Positions 9,104 to 16,506 of a DNA stretch of 64,000 nucleotides are shown one piece after another. Source of the stretch: an uncultured Clostridia bacterium. Its GTDB lineage: Bacteria > Bacillota > Clostridia > Oscillospirales > Acutalibacteraceae. The stretch lies in contig CAMVEX010000017.1 in NCBI GenBank assembly GCA_947166625.1, forward strand, positions 1-64,000, read 5' to 3'. Every line of letters begins with the position of its first letter. Positions within the stretch are counted from its first letter, which is position 1. A model generated the notes under the pieces. It was given only the letters and a program-made list of their open reading frames with translations, was not told the DNA's origin and searched no databases. The translations under genes were made by a program, and so were the position numbers.

Positions 9104-10129
9104 ATGATTGAAAAACTTTTGAAAGAAAGAGATCTTCCACCTCTGCTTCCGAGAGAAGAAATGCTCGGGATCCTTCAGCGTGAGATTTACGGGAATATGC
9201 CCACGAAGCCGATCAGGACCGAATTCACGCAGGAAGACGATATTATAAAAAGATTCTGCGCGGGTCACGCCGTCGCGAGCAGGGTCACCGCCGAATGCGA
9301 GCTTGAATGCGGGCGTTTCACCTTCCCGTTTCAGTTAACGGTCCCGACGGGAGGCGGAAAATATCCGCTGATGATCCATATCAATTTCCGCCCCGATAAC
9401 CCCGACAGATATATGCCCACCGAGGAGATCATAGACGGCGGCTTTGCGGTGATTTCAATTTATTATAACGACATCACGAGTGACGACGGCGATTTTACAA
9501 ACGGGCTCGCCGGGATCCTCTTTAAGGACGGAATTCGCCGCCAGGACGACCCCGGCAAAATTGCGATGTGGGCGTGGGCGGCTCAGAGAGCGCTTGATTA
9601 CGCTTACACCCGCCCGGATGATTTTGATCTGTCTGCCGTTACGGTCTGCGGTCATTCGCGCCTGGGCAAAACCGCTCTTGTGGCGGCGGCGACCGATGAA
9701 AGATTCGCCGTAGGTTATTCTAATGATTCCGGTTGCAGCGGAGCGGCTCTCGCGAGAGGGAAAACCGGCGAAACGGTCGCTGATATAGTGGACAGATTCC
9801 CTTTCTGGTTTTGTGAGAATTATTATAAATACGCCCATAGCGAGAGCAAAATGCCGTTTGATCAGCATTATCTCATCGCCTGCATCGCTCCGCGCAGAGC
9901 GCTCATAGGCAGCGCCTCGGAGGATGCGTGGGCAAATCCCGCTTCCGAATATCTCGCCTGCGCCGCGGCGGCGCCCGCCTTCAAAAAGGGCTTTGTGTGT
10001 GAGGACCGCCTGCCCGAAATCGACGATATGTTTTTTGAGGGAGATATAGGCTACCACATGCGCGAGGGTCAGCATTATTTCAGCCGCAAAGACTGGCAGA
10101 GGCTTATGAAATTCTGCCGCATGGGCTGA
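9104..10129 (+). CDS. alpha/beta hydrolase, CE15 glucuronoyl esterase-like
   Basis: A 341-residue cytoplasmic-looking protein (no signal peptide) of the alpha/beta hydrolase fold. The nucleophile elbow is GHSRLGKTA with Ser185, and the catalytic His is in the C-terminal GYHMREGQHYFSRKDW. The pairing of a G-x-S-R-x-G-K elbow with a GxHxREGxH tail is characteristic of CE15-like hydrolases, whose founding members cleave the ester between 4-O-methyl-glucuronic acid and lignin alcohols; relatives have unknown esters. Start ATG 9104 is preceded by AAAGGGCG. An in-frame ATG at 9041 lies inside the direct repeat region and is unlikely. It may form a transcription unit with the sugar kinase, but a 260-bp gap separates them. 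Confidence 0.82.
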   Translation: MIEKLLKERDLPPLLPREEMLGILQREIYGNMPTKPIRTEFTQEDDIIKRFCAGHAVASRVTAECELECGRFTFPFQLTVPTGGGKYPLMIHINFRPDNPDRYMPTEEIIDGGFAVISIYYNDITSDDGDFTNGLAGILFKDGIRRQDDPGKIAMWAWAAQRALDYAYTRPDDFDLSAVTVCGHSRLGKTALVAAATDERFAVGYSNDSGCSGAALARGKTGETVADIVDRFPFWFCENYYKYAHSESKMPFDQHYLIACIAPRRALIGSASEDAWANPASEYLACAAAAPAFKKGFVCEDRLPEIDDMFFEGDIGYHMREGQHYFSRKDWQRLMKFCRMG

Positions 10130-10157
10130 AAGAACCGAAAATAATATAAAAGCAAAA

Positions 10158-10179
10158 CAACCGCCCTATTGGGCGGTTG
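10158..10179 (-). terminator. terminator of the 5S rRNA gene
   Basis: Nine-base-pair stem CAACCGCCC / GGGCGGTTG with loop TATT, followed on the minus strand by TTTTGCTTTTAT. It starts 7 bp after the 5S 3' end. The plus-strand esterase gene ends only 29 bp away and may use the same stem. Confidence 0.85.
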
Positions 10180-10185
10180 CCGTTT

Positions 10186-10303
10186 GTGTTGGCGTCTTCC
10201 TATCTTCCCGGGGCGCTGCCGCCCAAGTATTTTCGGCACTATTGAGCTTAACTACCGTGTTCGGGATGGGAACGGGTGGACCCTCAATGTCATCAACACC
10301 AAC
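10186..10303 (-). rRNA. rrf: 5S ribosomal RNA (orphan copy)
   Basis: The minus strand carries a complete 5S gene of about 118 nt. It has the conserved core CCGTTCCCATCCCGAACACG, the helix IV/V region GGGAAGATAGGAAG and complementary ends GTTGGTGTTG / CGCCAACAC. No 16S or 23S gene lies upstream; instead the copy has its own promoter (10340-10368) and terminator (10158-10179), so it is transcribed alone. A 7-bp hairpin (AAAACGC / GCGTTTT, 10306-10324) sits immediately before the 5' end and may take part in processing of the precursor. End positions are accurate to a few bases. Confidence 0.95.
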
Positions 10304-10339
10304 TGAAAACGCTTTCGGCGTTTTTCTGAATGCTCGATT

Positions 10340-10368
10340 ATTATAATACCCGTTATCCGATTTGTCAA
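10340..10368 (-). promoter_or_regulatory. perfect consensus promoter of the orphan 5S gene
   Basis: TTGACA (10363-10368), a 17-bp spacer and TATAAT (10340-10345) on the minus strand: an exact sigma-A consensus, about 36 bp before the mature 5S end. Confidence 0.9.
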
Positions 10369-10476
10369 GTATTTTTTTATTATTTTTCGGAATAATTTTT
10401 AATTGCGCGTCTCAGAGGGTTTCTCGGTCAGTTTATCTCTCGGCGTATGATTTACGGAGTTTATTCATTTTACAAA

Positions 10477-10505
10477 TTGACAAAAGGGTAATATAACTTT
10501 ATAAT
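10477..10505 (+). promoter_or_regulatory. perfect consensus promoter of the DUF362 gene
   Basis: TTGACA (10477-10482), 17 bp, TATAAT (10500-10505), 29 bp upstream of the start codon. It is divergent from the 5S promoter, with about 108 bp between the two -35 boxes. Confidence 0.88.
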
Positions 10506-10534
10506 AATATGGAATAATATTGTGAGGTGAGATT

Positions 10535-11476
10535 ATGTCCGAAAAATCAAAGGTATATTTTACAAGGGATCTCAGTGCCGAAGGGCTGCTTAAAATCTAT
10601 GACAGAGTGAGTGAAAATCTCACGGGCAGGCTCGCCGTAAAGCTGCATACGGGCGAAAAGAACGGCCCGAACATCATTCCGCGCGAATGGGTGAAGGAAT
10701 TATTCGATAAGCGCCTGGGCGACGCCTCGATAGTTGAGACCAACACATATTATGAGGGCGACCGCTACACCACCGAGCAGCACCGCGAGACCCTCAAGGT
10801 AAACGGCTGGACCTTCGCGCCCGTTGATATTATGGATGAATCGGGCACTGCGGAGCTTCCGGTAAAAGGCGGCAAATGGTTTGATAAAATGACCGTGGGC
10901 AAAAATATGCTCGGCTACGATTCACTGCTCGCGCTCACTCATTTCAAGGGCCACATGATGGGCGGCTTCGGCGGCTCAAATAAAAATATAGGCATCGGCT
11001 GTGCCGACGGCAGGATCGGCAAAAAAGCGATCCATACCAGAGAGGGCTCCGACGATATGTGGAGCATAGCTCAGGAGGAGCTTATGGAGCGCATTTCCGA
11101 ATCCACAAAGGCCACCGTTGACTTTTTCGGCAAAAATGTTTCGTATATAAATGTGATGCGCAATATGTCCGTTTCGTGCGATTGCGAGGGAGTGGAAGCG
11201 ATGCCCGTCGTCACGCCGAATGTTGGCATAATCGGCTCGCTCGATATCCTTGCCACCGACAAATGCAGTGTGGATATCATCTACGCGATGAAAGAGGAGC
11301 ATCATCACGATCTCGTTGAGAGAATGGAGACCCGCAAAGGCCTCAGGCAGCTCAGCTATATGAAGGAGCTCGGCATGGGTAGCGACGATTATGTGATAAT
11401 AGATATCGACAACGGCGATAAGGAGATTTCACCCGCCGACGCCGTCAGGGATGTCGTGCCGTTTGAGGGAAACTGA
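10535..11476 (+). CDS. DUF362 domain-containing protein
   Basis: A 313-residue protein matching the DUF362 family: VYFTRDLS at the start, VKLHTGEKNGPNIIPREWVKE, a TH-FKGH-MGGFGGSNKNIGIG core (about residues 135-152) and a C-terminal DIDNGDKEI. Members of the family are often fused to or encoded with 4Fe-4S ferredoxin domains and are suspected redox or iron-sulfur proteins, but the biochemical role is unknown. This copy lacks a ferredoxin domain; its only clustered cysteines are in SCDCEG near residue 215. GAGGTGA precedes the ATG at good spacing and a perfect consensus promoter drives it, so high expression is likely. Confidence 0.88.
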   Translation: MSEKSKVYFTRDLSAEGLLKIYDRVSENLTGRLAVKLHTGEKNGPNIIPREWVKELFDKRLGDASIVETNTYYEGDRYTTEQHRETLKVNGWTFAPVDIMDESGTAELPVKGGKWFDKMTVGKNMLGYDSLLALTHFKGHMMGGFGGSNKNIGIGCADGRIGKKAIHTREGSDDMWSIAQEELMERISESTKATVDFFGKNVSYINVMRNMSVSCDCEGVEAMPVVTPNVGIIGSLDILATDKCSVDIIYAMKEEHHHDLVERMETRKGLRQLSYMKELGMGSDDYVIIDIDNGDKEISPADAVRDVVPFEGN

Positions 11477-11614
11477 TCGTTAAACTCAGCCGACGGCAGA
11501 CGTAAAAAGCAAACACTTAAAATGCGCAAATCCCGAATTTTGAAACCCGACCCCTGTCCCCCGTCTATCATCCTTTGCCCCCGGGCAAGGGCATTTGTAA
11601 AAGGAGAATGAAAA

Positions 11615-12364
11615 ATGAAAAAAATTATTTCCGTCATTTTGATCGCGGTGATTTCGCTCTCGTGCCTCGGCATTATGGGCTCCGCCGCAAGCGGCCGCTA
11701 TTATGTCACCTGCAAAACCTCTGCCGATGTGCTCAATTTCGTCCTTGAGGGCGGGAAGCACGCCGTCCCGATGAGGATAGTAAAAGCCGGCCTCAAAAAG
11801 GACGGCACAGTCAGCTGGGTTTATCTCGTGACCCTCGTCGGCGTGGAATCCGGCACAAAGCAGAATAACAATATCGAAAACTGCATCAAAGCGGGTTTCG
11901 GCAAAACCGGAGAATATTTTGCAGAGAGCAAAGAGACGATTTATAAGATAGTTCCCAAGGGCTCACGGATCGTATTCGCGGGCCACAGCCTCGGCGGTAT
12001 GACCGTTCAGCAGCTTTCGGCAGACAAAGACATCAAGGCGGATTATAAGATCATCAACACTCTCACCGCCGGCTCGCCCTACATTCCCGTCAGCGAGGAA
12101 CGCGAGGGCACTCTTCACCGCCTTGCCGATAAGGGCGACGCGATCCCCTGGCTGAGCATCGGTCTCGTTACAAATACCCGTAAAATGCTCTGCGAGGTTT
12201 CGTGGGAGGACGGCGGCTATATCGGCGACCCCGACGGCGCGCACAATCTCTCCTACCGCGACAACGGCGTATGGGGCTGCTATGACGCCTTCGGCGAAAA
12301 GGGCGGCAATGCCGTCATCACCTTTGACCATTCAAAGGTCGGCATCTACGGCGAAGCGAAATGA
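11615..12364 (+). CDS. secreted lipase-like alpha/beta hydrolase
   Basis: A 249-residue protein with a signal peptide (MKKIISVILIAV, cleavage likely after the Ala-Ala pair near residue 26). The sequence VFAGHSLGGMTVQQL contains the G-H-S-L-G-G nucleophile elbow (Ser125) of class 3-type lipases. TLTAGSPYIPV follows at the usual distance and HRLADKGDAIPW carries a candidate acidic residue. The likely catalytic His lies in PDGAHNLSYR near residue 207. Substrate unknown: triglyceride, phospholipid or other ester. AAAGGAG at 8 bp sets the start, and a strong terminator follows. The 138 bp upstream contain no clear promoter, so it may be read through from the DUF362 gene. Confidence 0.85.
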   Translation: MKKIISVILIAVISLSCLGIMGSAASGRYYVTCKTSADVLNFVLEGGKHAVPMRIVKAGLKKDGTVSWVYLVTLVGVESGTKQNNNIENCIKAGFGKTGEYFAESKETIYKIVPKGSRIVFAGHSLGGMTVQQLSADKDIKADYKIINTLTAGSPYIPVSEEREGTLHRLADKGDAIPWLSIGLVTNTRKMLCEVSWEDGGYIGDPDGAHNLSYRDNGVWGCYDAFGEKGGNAVITFDHSKVGIYGEAK

Positions 12365-12412
12365 TTTTACGGGCGGACCGCCCGCACACCCGCAACTAAA
12401 AACATAATTTTA

Positions 12413-12445
12413 AGGGAATACCCGGGCGGGTATTCCCTGTTTTTT
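12413..12445 (+). terminator. strong intrinsic terminator after the lipase gene
   Basis: Eleven-bp perfect stem AGGGAATACCC / GGGTATTCCCT with a 4-base loop, followed by G and six T. Confidence 0.93.
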
Positions 12446-12511
12446 AGCTTTCATAACTGTTTTTCCAATTTAATTATCACAATACCATAAAAAACATCGA
12501 GTTTCTTGCAA

Positions 12512-12556
12512 TTTAGGGAACAATAATATGTAATTAACCCGTAAATGTTCCCTAAA
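12512..12556. repeat. 11-bp inverted repeat in the gap before the guaA island
   Basis: TTTAGGGAACA (12512-12522) and TGTTCCCTAAA (12546-12556) are perfect reverse complements 23 bp apart in AT-rich sequence. No T-run follows, so it is not an obvious terminator. It could be a regulator binding site or a remnant of a mobile element end. Confidence 0.6.
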
Positions 12557-12592
12557 GAGAAGATCACCGTCAATCCTTATCAAATAAAATTC

Positions 12593-12621
12593 CTCCCGAA
12601 GCTGTTATACGGCTTCGGGAG
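12593..12621 (-). terminator. terminator at the outer edge of the island, probably the displaced guaA terminator
   Basis: Perfect 10-bp stem CTCCCGAAGC / GCTTCGGGAG with a 9-base loop. On the minus strand it is followed by GAATTTTATTTG. It lies 17 bp beyond the repeat at 12639-12648 that still reads as a guaA-like gene end, so it would be the original guaA terminator before insertion. Confidence 0.75.
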
Positions 12622-12638
12622 TTGAATATTATACGGTC

Positions 12639-12648
12639 ATTCCCACTC
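12639..12648 (-). repeat. distal attachment-site repeat of the guaA island
   Basis: On the minus strand GAGTGGGAAT, identical to the last ten informative bases of guaA (19214-19223). Here it encodes Glu-Trp-Glu followed by TGA, mirroring the Glu-Trp-Glu end of GMP synthase, and an intrinsic terminator follows directly. This is what remains of a target gene 3' end after site-specific integration. Confidence 0.65.
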
Positions 12649-12753
12649 GCTCCTGGAAACCATAAGCTAAACGATTTTGTATAGGTCATCTAGCACAGAT
12701 TATCAGGATTATTCGCATTACCTATAAATTTTGGACTGTCAAGATTTTTGTTG

Positions 12754-14439
12754 TCACTGAGTTGTCAGCGGTGATGATTCCAATGTTCTCAAACGACCAA
12801 CATTTTTAAATATATGGGCTGGGTAAGATTCCGAAAAGTGTTCCTCCATTGCGGCATACACACTTTCCCAAACATCTGTGAAAATTGATGATACCATTGT
12901 TGAAATTTCTGTAGCATCTATGTATCGAGTTTTGAATCCCTCAGTCTGCCGTATTCTGCCAAGTATAATATGCAATAAATATCTATTGCCATGAACTAAT
13001 ACCAAACGCTTCCGTCCAGTAACGGTCGGTTCATTTTGAGAGATACAATGATCGACCGCACGTAGGGTTTGAACATTGTTGTGCAATGAAAAGCTATTGG
13101 TCGAATCATTGAATAGTTGTTTGTAAGGTGGTTTTTCAATGTTTTCTGTTAATGCACCAACATTTCTTTTAGCAAGAGCAGTTATCGTCAGATCATCTAA
13201 CGAACATGCTTGTGCCACAATGGCTTCATCCAAAGAAATCTGTCGATCGGGCGAATCAACCTTCGCGCCGGCTTTATACAGGTACTGAATTCCTTCAAAA
13301 CTCAACTCCATACGAAGTCGTTCTTGATTAGGATCCAGCGATGCAAAATCTTTGCCCTCAATCTTATTCTGTGTGTTTGATAATTTTGTAATTTGGATGG
13401 CCTGTTCTTCATTAGCTTCACCCAAATCAATCATTTGAATATACACACAAGCAGAACTGAGTAATTCCGGCGATTCTACATACACAGCACCTATAGTACC
13501 GGTTGTTTGAGCACCGTTTACTAATGACACCCCTTCCAACACAAAAAGTCCTGTATTGCGATCTGTGCTATACGCTGCTTTCTTCGTTATTTTTGTGCAA
13601 AGTACTTTTATTCCATTGTTGTAATAAAAGAATTTATCGGGTTCATTTTTCAGGGCCTCTTTAATTCCTTGATTTACTTCTGTGCTTCCTTTATAATAAC
13701 GGATATTTTTAGCAAAAAGTCTATTTCCATATTGCTTAAACCACTCGCCTATAGCAGCTACTGGTATTGTTCCATAATACGCTTTATACGGTGCATCAAT
13801 GGTCCCCCAGTTATTCAAGAGAACATCATCGAGTACGATATTATCACCATTCTGTCCATTAGCAAGGTAGTCATATATATCCTGCAACTTGCTTTCAACA
13901 AAAACAAGCAATTCTGTAGCATCGTCTTCATTGACTTGCCCGAGCAATTCATCTATAGGTCGAAGCGCATAAGCATCTATGCTTTGACTACCTGTATGGC
14001 AAAATATCATTTCAATTTGATAATCCATGTCGCGGATGGCTGCAGTGATTTCGGGCTGTTTGGATACTAACTTTGCATTGCAACCATCAAAGTCAAGGTT
14101 AATAGCTCTCTTGATCCCAGCAATAAAAGTGTTCGCTTCATCTTGCGATACACTTCCATTACCGTCTTTGCGCCATTTGCTTTGCACAAGAATCAGCTTT
14201 TTCTGTACTGAATCGTTATAGACAGCGTCGATACCCATATCATGGTAGCCATCTGTGATGGTCTTAGCAGCTGAATCAAAATCGATACCGCACCGCATTA
14301 CTATCGCTAAAGCTGCAATTGCACGTGTATAGTATTTATTTTGCCGTTCCTCATCATTCCCGGCATCTGTAAGGTCGATCTTATTTGCAAATAATTCATC
14401 AAGCTTTGATTGAACTCGAATCATTTTTAAGTTTGGCAT
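12754..14439 (-). CDS. AIPR-family abortive phage resistance protein with a nuclease-like N-terminus
   Basis: A 561-residue protein. The central part has the AIPR signature: LFAKNIRYYKGSTEVNQGIKE, then FFYYNNGIKVLC and VSLVNGAQTTGTIG (about residues 240-335), as in proteins of plasmid-borne abortive infection and of the Mza defence system. The N-terminus shows GIDAVYND (Asp71) followed by LILVQSKWR (Gln86-x-Lys88), a PD-(D/E)xK-like arrangement with Q in place of D/E as in Mrr-type nucleases, so DNA cleavage is a reasonable inference. It starts at ATG 14439 behind AGAGGTG, 40 bp after the restriction enzyme gene, and is the last gene of the operon. How it cooperates with the R-M pair is not visible. 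Confidence 0.85.
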   Translation of the reverse strand: MPNLKMIRVQSKLDELFANKIDLTDAGNDEERQNKYYTRAIAALAIVMRCGIDFDSAAKTITDGYHDMGIDAVYNDSVQKKLILVQSKWRKDGNGSVSQDEANTFIAGIKRAINLDFDGCNAKLVSKQPEITAAIRDMDYQIEMIFCHTGSQSIDAYALRPIDELLGQVNEDDATELLVFVESKLQDIYDYLANGQNGDNIVLDDVLLNNWGTIDAPYKAYYGTIPVAAIGEWFKQYGNRLFAKNIRYYKGSTEVNQGIKEALKNEPDKFFYYNNGIKVLCTKITKKAAYSTDRNTGLFVLEGVSLVNGAQTTGTIGAVYVESPELLSSACVYIQMIDLGEANEEQAIQITKLSNTQNKIEGKDFASLDPNQERLRMELSFEGIQYLYKAGAKVDSPDRQISLDEAIVAQACSLDDLTITALAKRNVGALTENIEKPPYKQLFNDSTNSFSLHNNVQTLRAVDHCISQNEPTVTGRKRLVLVHGNRYLLHIILGRIRQTEGFKTRYIDATEISTMVSSIFTDVWESVYAAMEEHFSESYPAHIFKNVGRLRTLESSPLTTQ

Positions 14440-14478
14440 ATTACAAACACCTCTTTTGCTCTATTAAGTTACAAAAAA

Positions 14479-16491
14479 TCACACAATATTAAGCGTATCC
14501 TTGGTAAACGATTCCGGATAGTTCATAGTTAAAACCTTGTTTTTAAATACGATGATATATCCAGATATAGTCCCCTCGCCGAATCTGTCATGAAGAAGCG
14601 TCAACCCATCTGCGCAGTGGCTTACTTCATCCGGTAGAGACATTAAGTACGGAAGTTCCACACGTGTTTTACCACATTCTGGGAAGTCTGCAACTAGCGC
14701 AACAACTTGACCATTGCCCCAATATACATCATTTACAATAGCTCCTGCTGGAACGAGTGGAGCAGTTATGCGCTTTTGTATAGGTAATCCGTTAATAAGA
14801 TTGTTGGCGTTCTCTGTGACAATTTCGTCGATATATTCTTTCCATGCTGGCGCCCCCAATATATCTCTTCTCGATTCACATTTCGTAATTAGGCTGCGCA
14901 ACCGCACAGGATCTGCTTTGTTAGCTTCAAACATTGCCACAAAATATTTCTGAAACTGCGCCAACGTCAACGGTACAATATCAAGCCTCTGCTTTATATC
15001 GCCTTTTGCATACCAAACACCGTGTCTGAATGTCTCTGCTGTGTTGGTGTCGATATGGACTGCGATAAACATACCATACACGGGTTTGCCATATTTCAAA
15101 ACTGCATCAGAGACATGCCGTCTAACAGGCTCACCTTCCATCGCCTCTTGACGAGAGGATGTGGACATAGTAACTTCGGTTAAAATTGTGAAGTCGTCGA
15201 ATTCACAATACAAATCCCCTTTACCGCCACCAGCAGCCGATACGGGCATAAAATCAGAATCCAATTTGAAGCCACGGACTTCATAAGGTTTATTGACCAT
15301 GTGATCAATCGCTAATGCTGCGCGCCAAAGCGTCCATTCAAGATAAGCGGGCGTTTCATCCTTGGGTACTTCAATGGCATTATCTTCGTCATAAACTAAT
15401 TTTCCGCCGCCTTTGATCAGCAAAGTCATATAGTCTCTGATTTCTTCCCACTGATTACACTGATCATTGGCATACTGAATTTCGTCTGTTTGAGCAAGGA
15501 TATTTTCAAGTCTCTGTCTCGCTATATTAATCTCTGCCGGGGTATTTAATGGAAGATCGGAAATATCAAACATGATATGACGGTCTTTCATCTGCTTGAT
15601 TAGATCGTCCAACAGGGATTTTGCGACATCTGCATTATCAGTGGGCAGGGGAGCACCTGTGCAGAGTACCTTATATTGTTCTATAAGAGGCACCGCGCTT
15701 GCAGTCGCTTTGGCAAGTTTTTCGGCCAGGACGTGCTTTGTGGGCACAATAATCAGACCTCTGCCTTTGCGTTGAAGCACACCGGAAATGCGGAGGTATC
15801 GCATATTCATATCGCTATAATCTAAAAAGTTATCAGCTTTTTTATCGTAGTTTTCACCTCTTTTGGCGATCTCCTTTTTGTCAAAGGGGCGCTTTGCCGG
15901 AGCAGCAGCTCTACGCCGTCTTAGATCAAGAATATTGTCAACCACTTCTTCTAAGTTGTAGCTGGGATTAGTGGTGTGTCCCCACAGTGCAAATTCGATT
16001 CGACTCAATTCGGAGGAACCTGTGCGCTTTTCGAGCTCCAACATAATCGCCAGCAGCCATCTCAACGGGGAAAAATAATGTGTTCCGTTTGGCATAGCAA
16101 ATTGTTCTACGCTCATCGCCCGGAGATAACATTCCTGTACCGCCGGGTATGTATCTGCTTTTAGAAACGATCTGCCAAAAGGCGTAATATCATCCAATGG
16201 GCCAAGTTCCTCTTGCTGGCCATTCTTTTTCTGAATCTGAGGATAAATCAGTCCATTCTTAGCAAACATAAGCCGCCATTTACGAGCATGGCTACCGGAA
16301 CTATCCTTACCTTCCTCATTCTGAATAATGCCTTTTTCGTCAAGCAAGTTCATAAATCCGAGTTCGTTTTCACGACCATGAAGATGCCCGACAAATGCAG
16401 AATTCGCAAAGACAGAGAAACCCTCTTGGATCCGATTGGGATTACGCAGACCGGTATTACCTACCAGCCATATTTTAATTTGTTCACTCAT
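14479..16491 (-). CDS. AlwI-family type IIS restriction endonuclease
   Basis: A 670-residue protein beginning IKIWLVGNTGLRNPNRI, the N-terminal pattern of AlwI-type enzymes. The catalytic region is around residues 405-460: YEVRGFKLDSD, GGGKGDLY (Asp426), TILTEVTMSTSSRQ (Glu439) and MEGEPVRRH, the D...E-V-T form of the PD-(D/E)xK site used by AlwI and the nicking enzyme family of N.BstNBI. Family members recognise short asymmetric sites (AlwI: GGATC) and cut outside them; the site of this protein cannot be read from sequence. ATG 16491 follows TTGGAGG at 8 bp; the methyltransferase stop codon lies 15 bp upstream, so the pair is one transcript. Confidence 0.88.
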   Translation of the reverse strand: MSEQIKIWLVGNTGLRNPNRIQEGFSVFANSAFVGHLHGRENELGFMNLLDEKGIIQNEEGKDSSGSHARKWRLMFAKNGLIYPQIQKKNGQQEELGPLDDITPFGRSFLKADTYPAVQECYLRAMSVEQFAMPNGTHYFSPLRWLLAIMLELEKRTGSSELSRIEFALWGHTTNPSYNLEEVVDNILDLRRRRAAAPAKRPFDKKEIAKRGENYDKKADNFLDYSDMNMRYLRISGVLQRKGRGLIIVPTKHVLAEKLAKATASAVPLIEQYKVLCTGAPLPTDNADVAKSLLDDLIKQMKDRHIMFDISDLPLNTPAEINIARQRLENILAQTDEIQYANDQCNQWEEIRDYMTLLIKGGGKLVYDEDNAIEVPKDETPAYLEWTLWRAALAIDHMVNKPYEVRGFKLDSDFMPVSAAGGGKGDLYCEFDDFTILTEVTMSTSSRQEAMEGEPVRRHVSDAVLKYGKPVYGMFIAVHIDTNTAETFRHGVWYAKGDIKQRLDIVPLTLAQFQKYFVAMFEANKADPVRLRSLITKCESRRDILGAPAWKEYIDEIVTENANNLINGLPIQKRITAPLVPAGAIVNDVYWGNGQVVALVADFPECGKTRVELPYLMSLPDEVSHCADGLTLLHDRFGEGTISGYIIVFKNKVLTMNYPESFTKDTLNIV

Positions 16492-16506
16492 GTGATGATC
16501 CTCCAA

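Noticed and set aside
12639-12662. 8-codon frame ending Glu-Trp-Glu as a gene of its own
   Set aside because: Too short and without start signal; interpreted as the displaced end of guaA.
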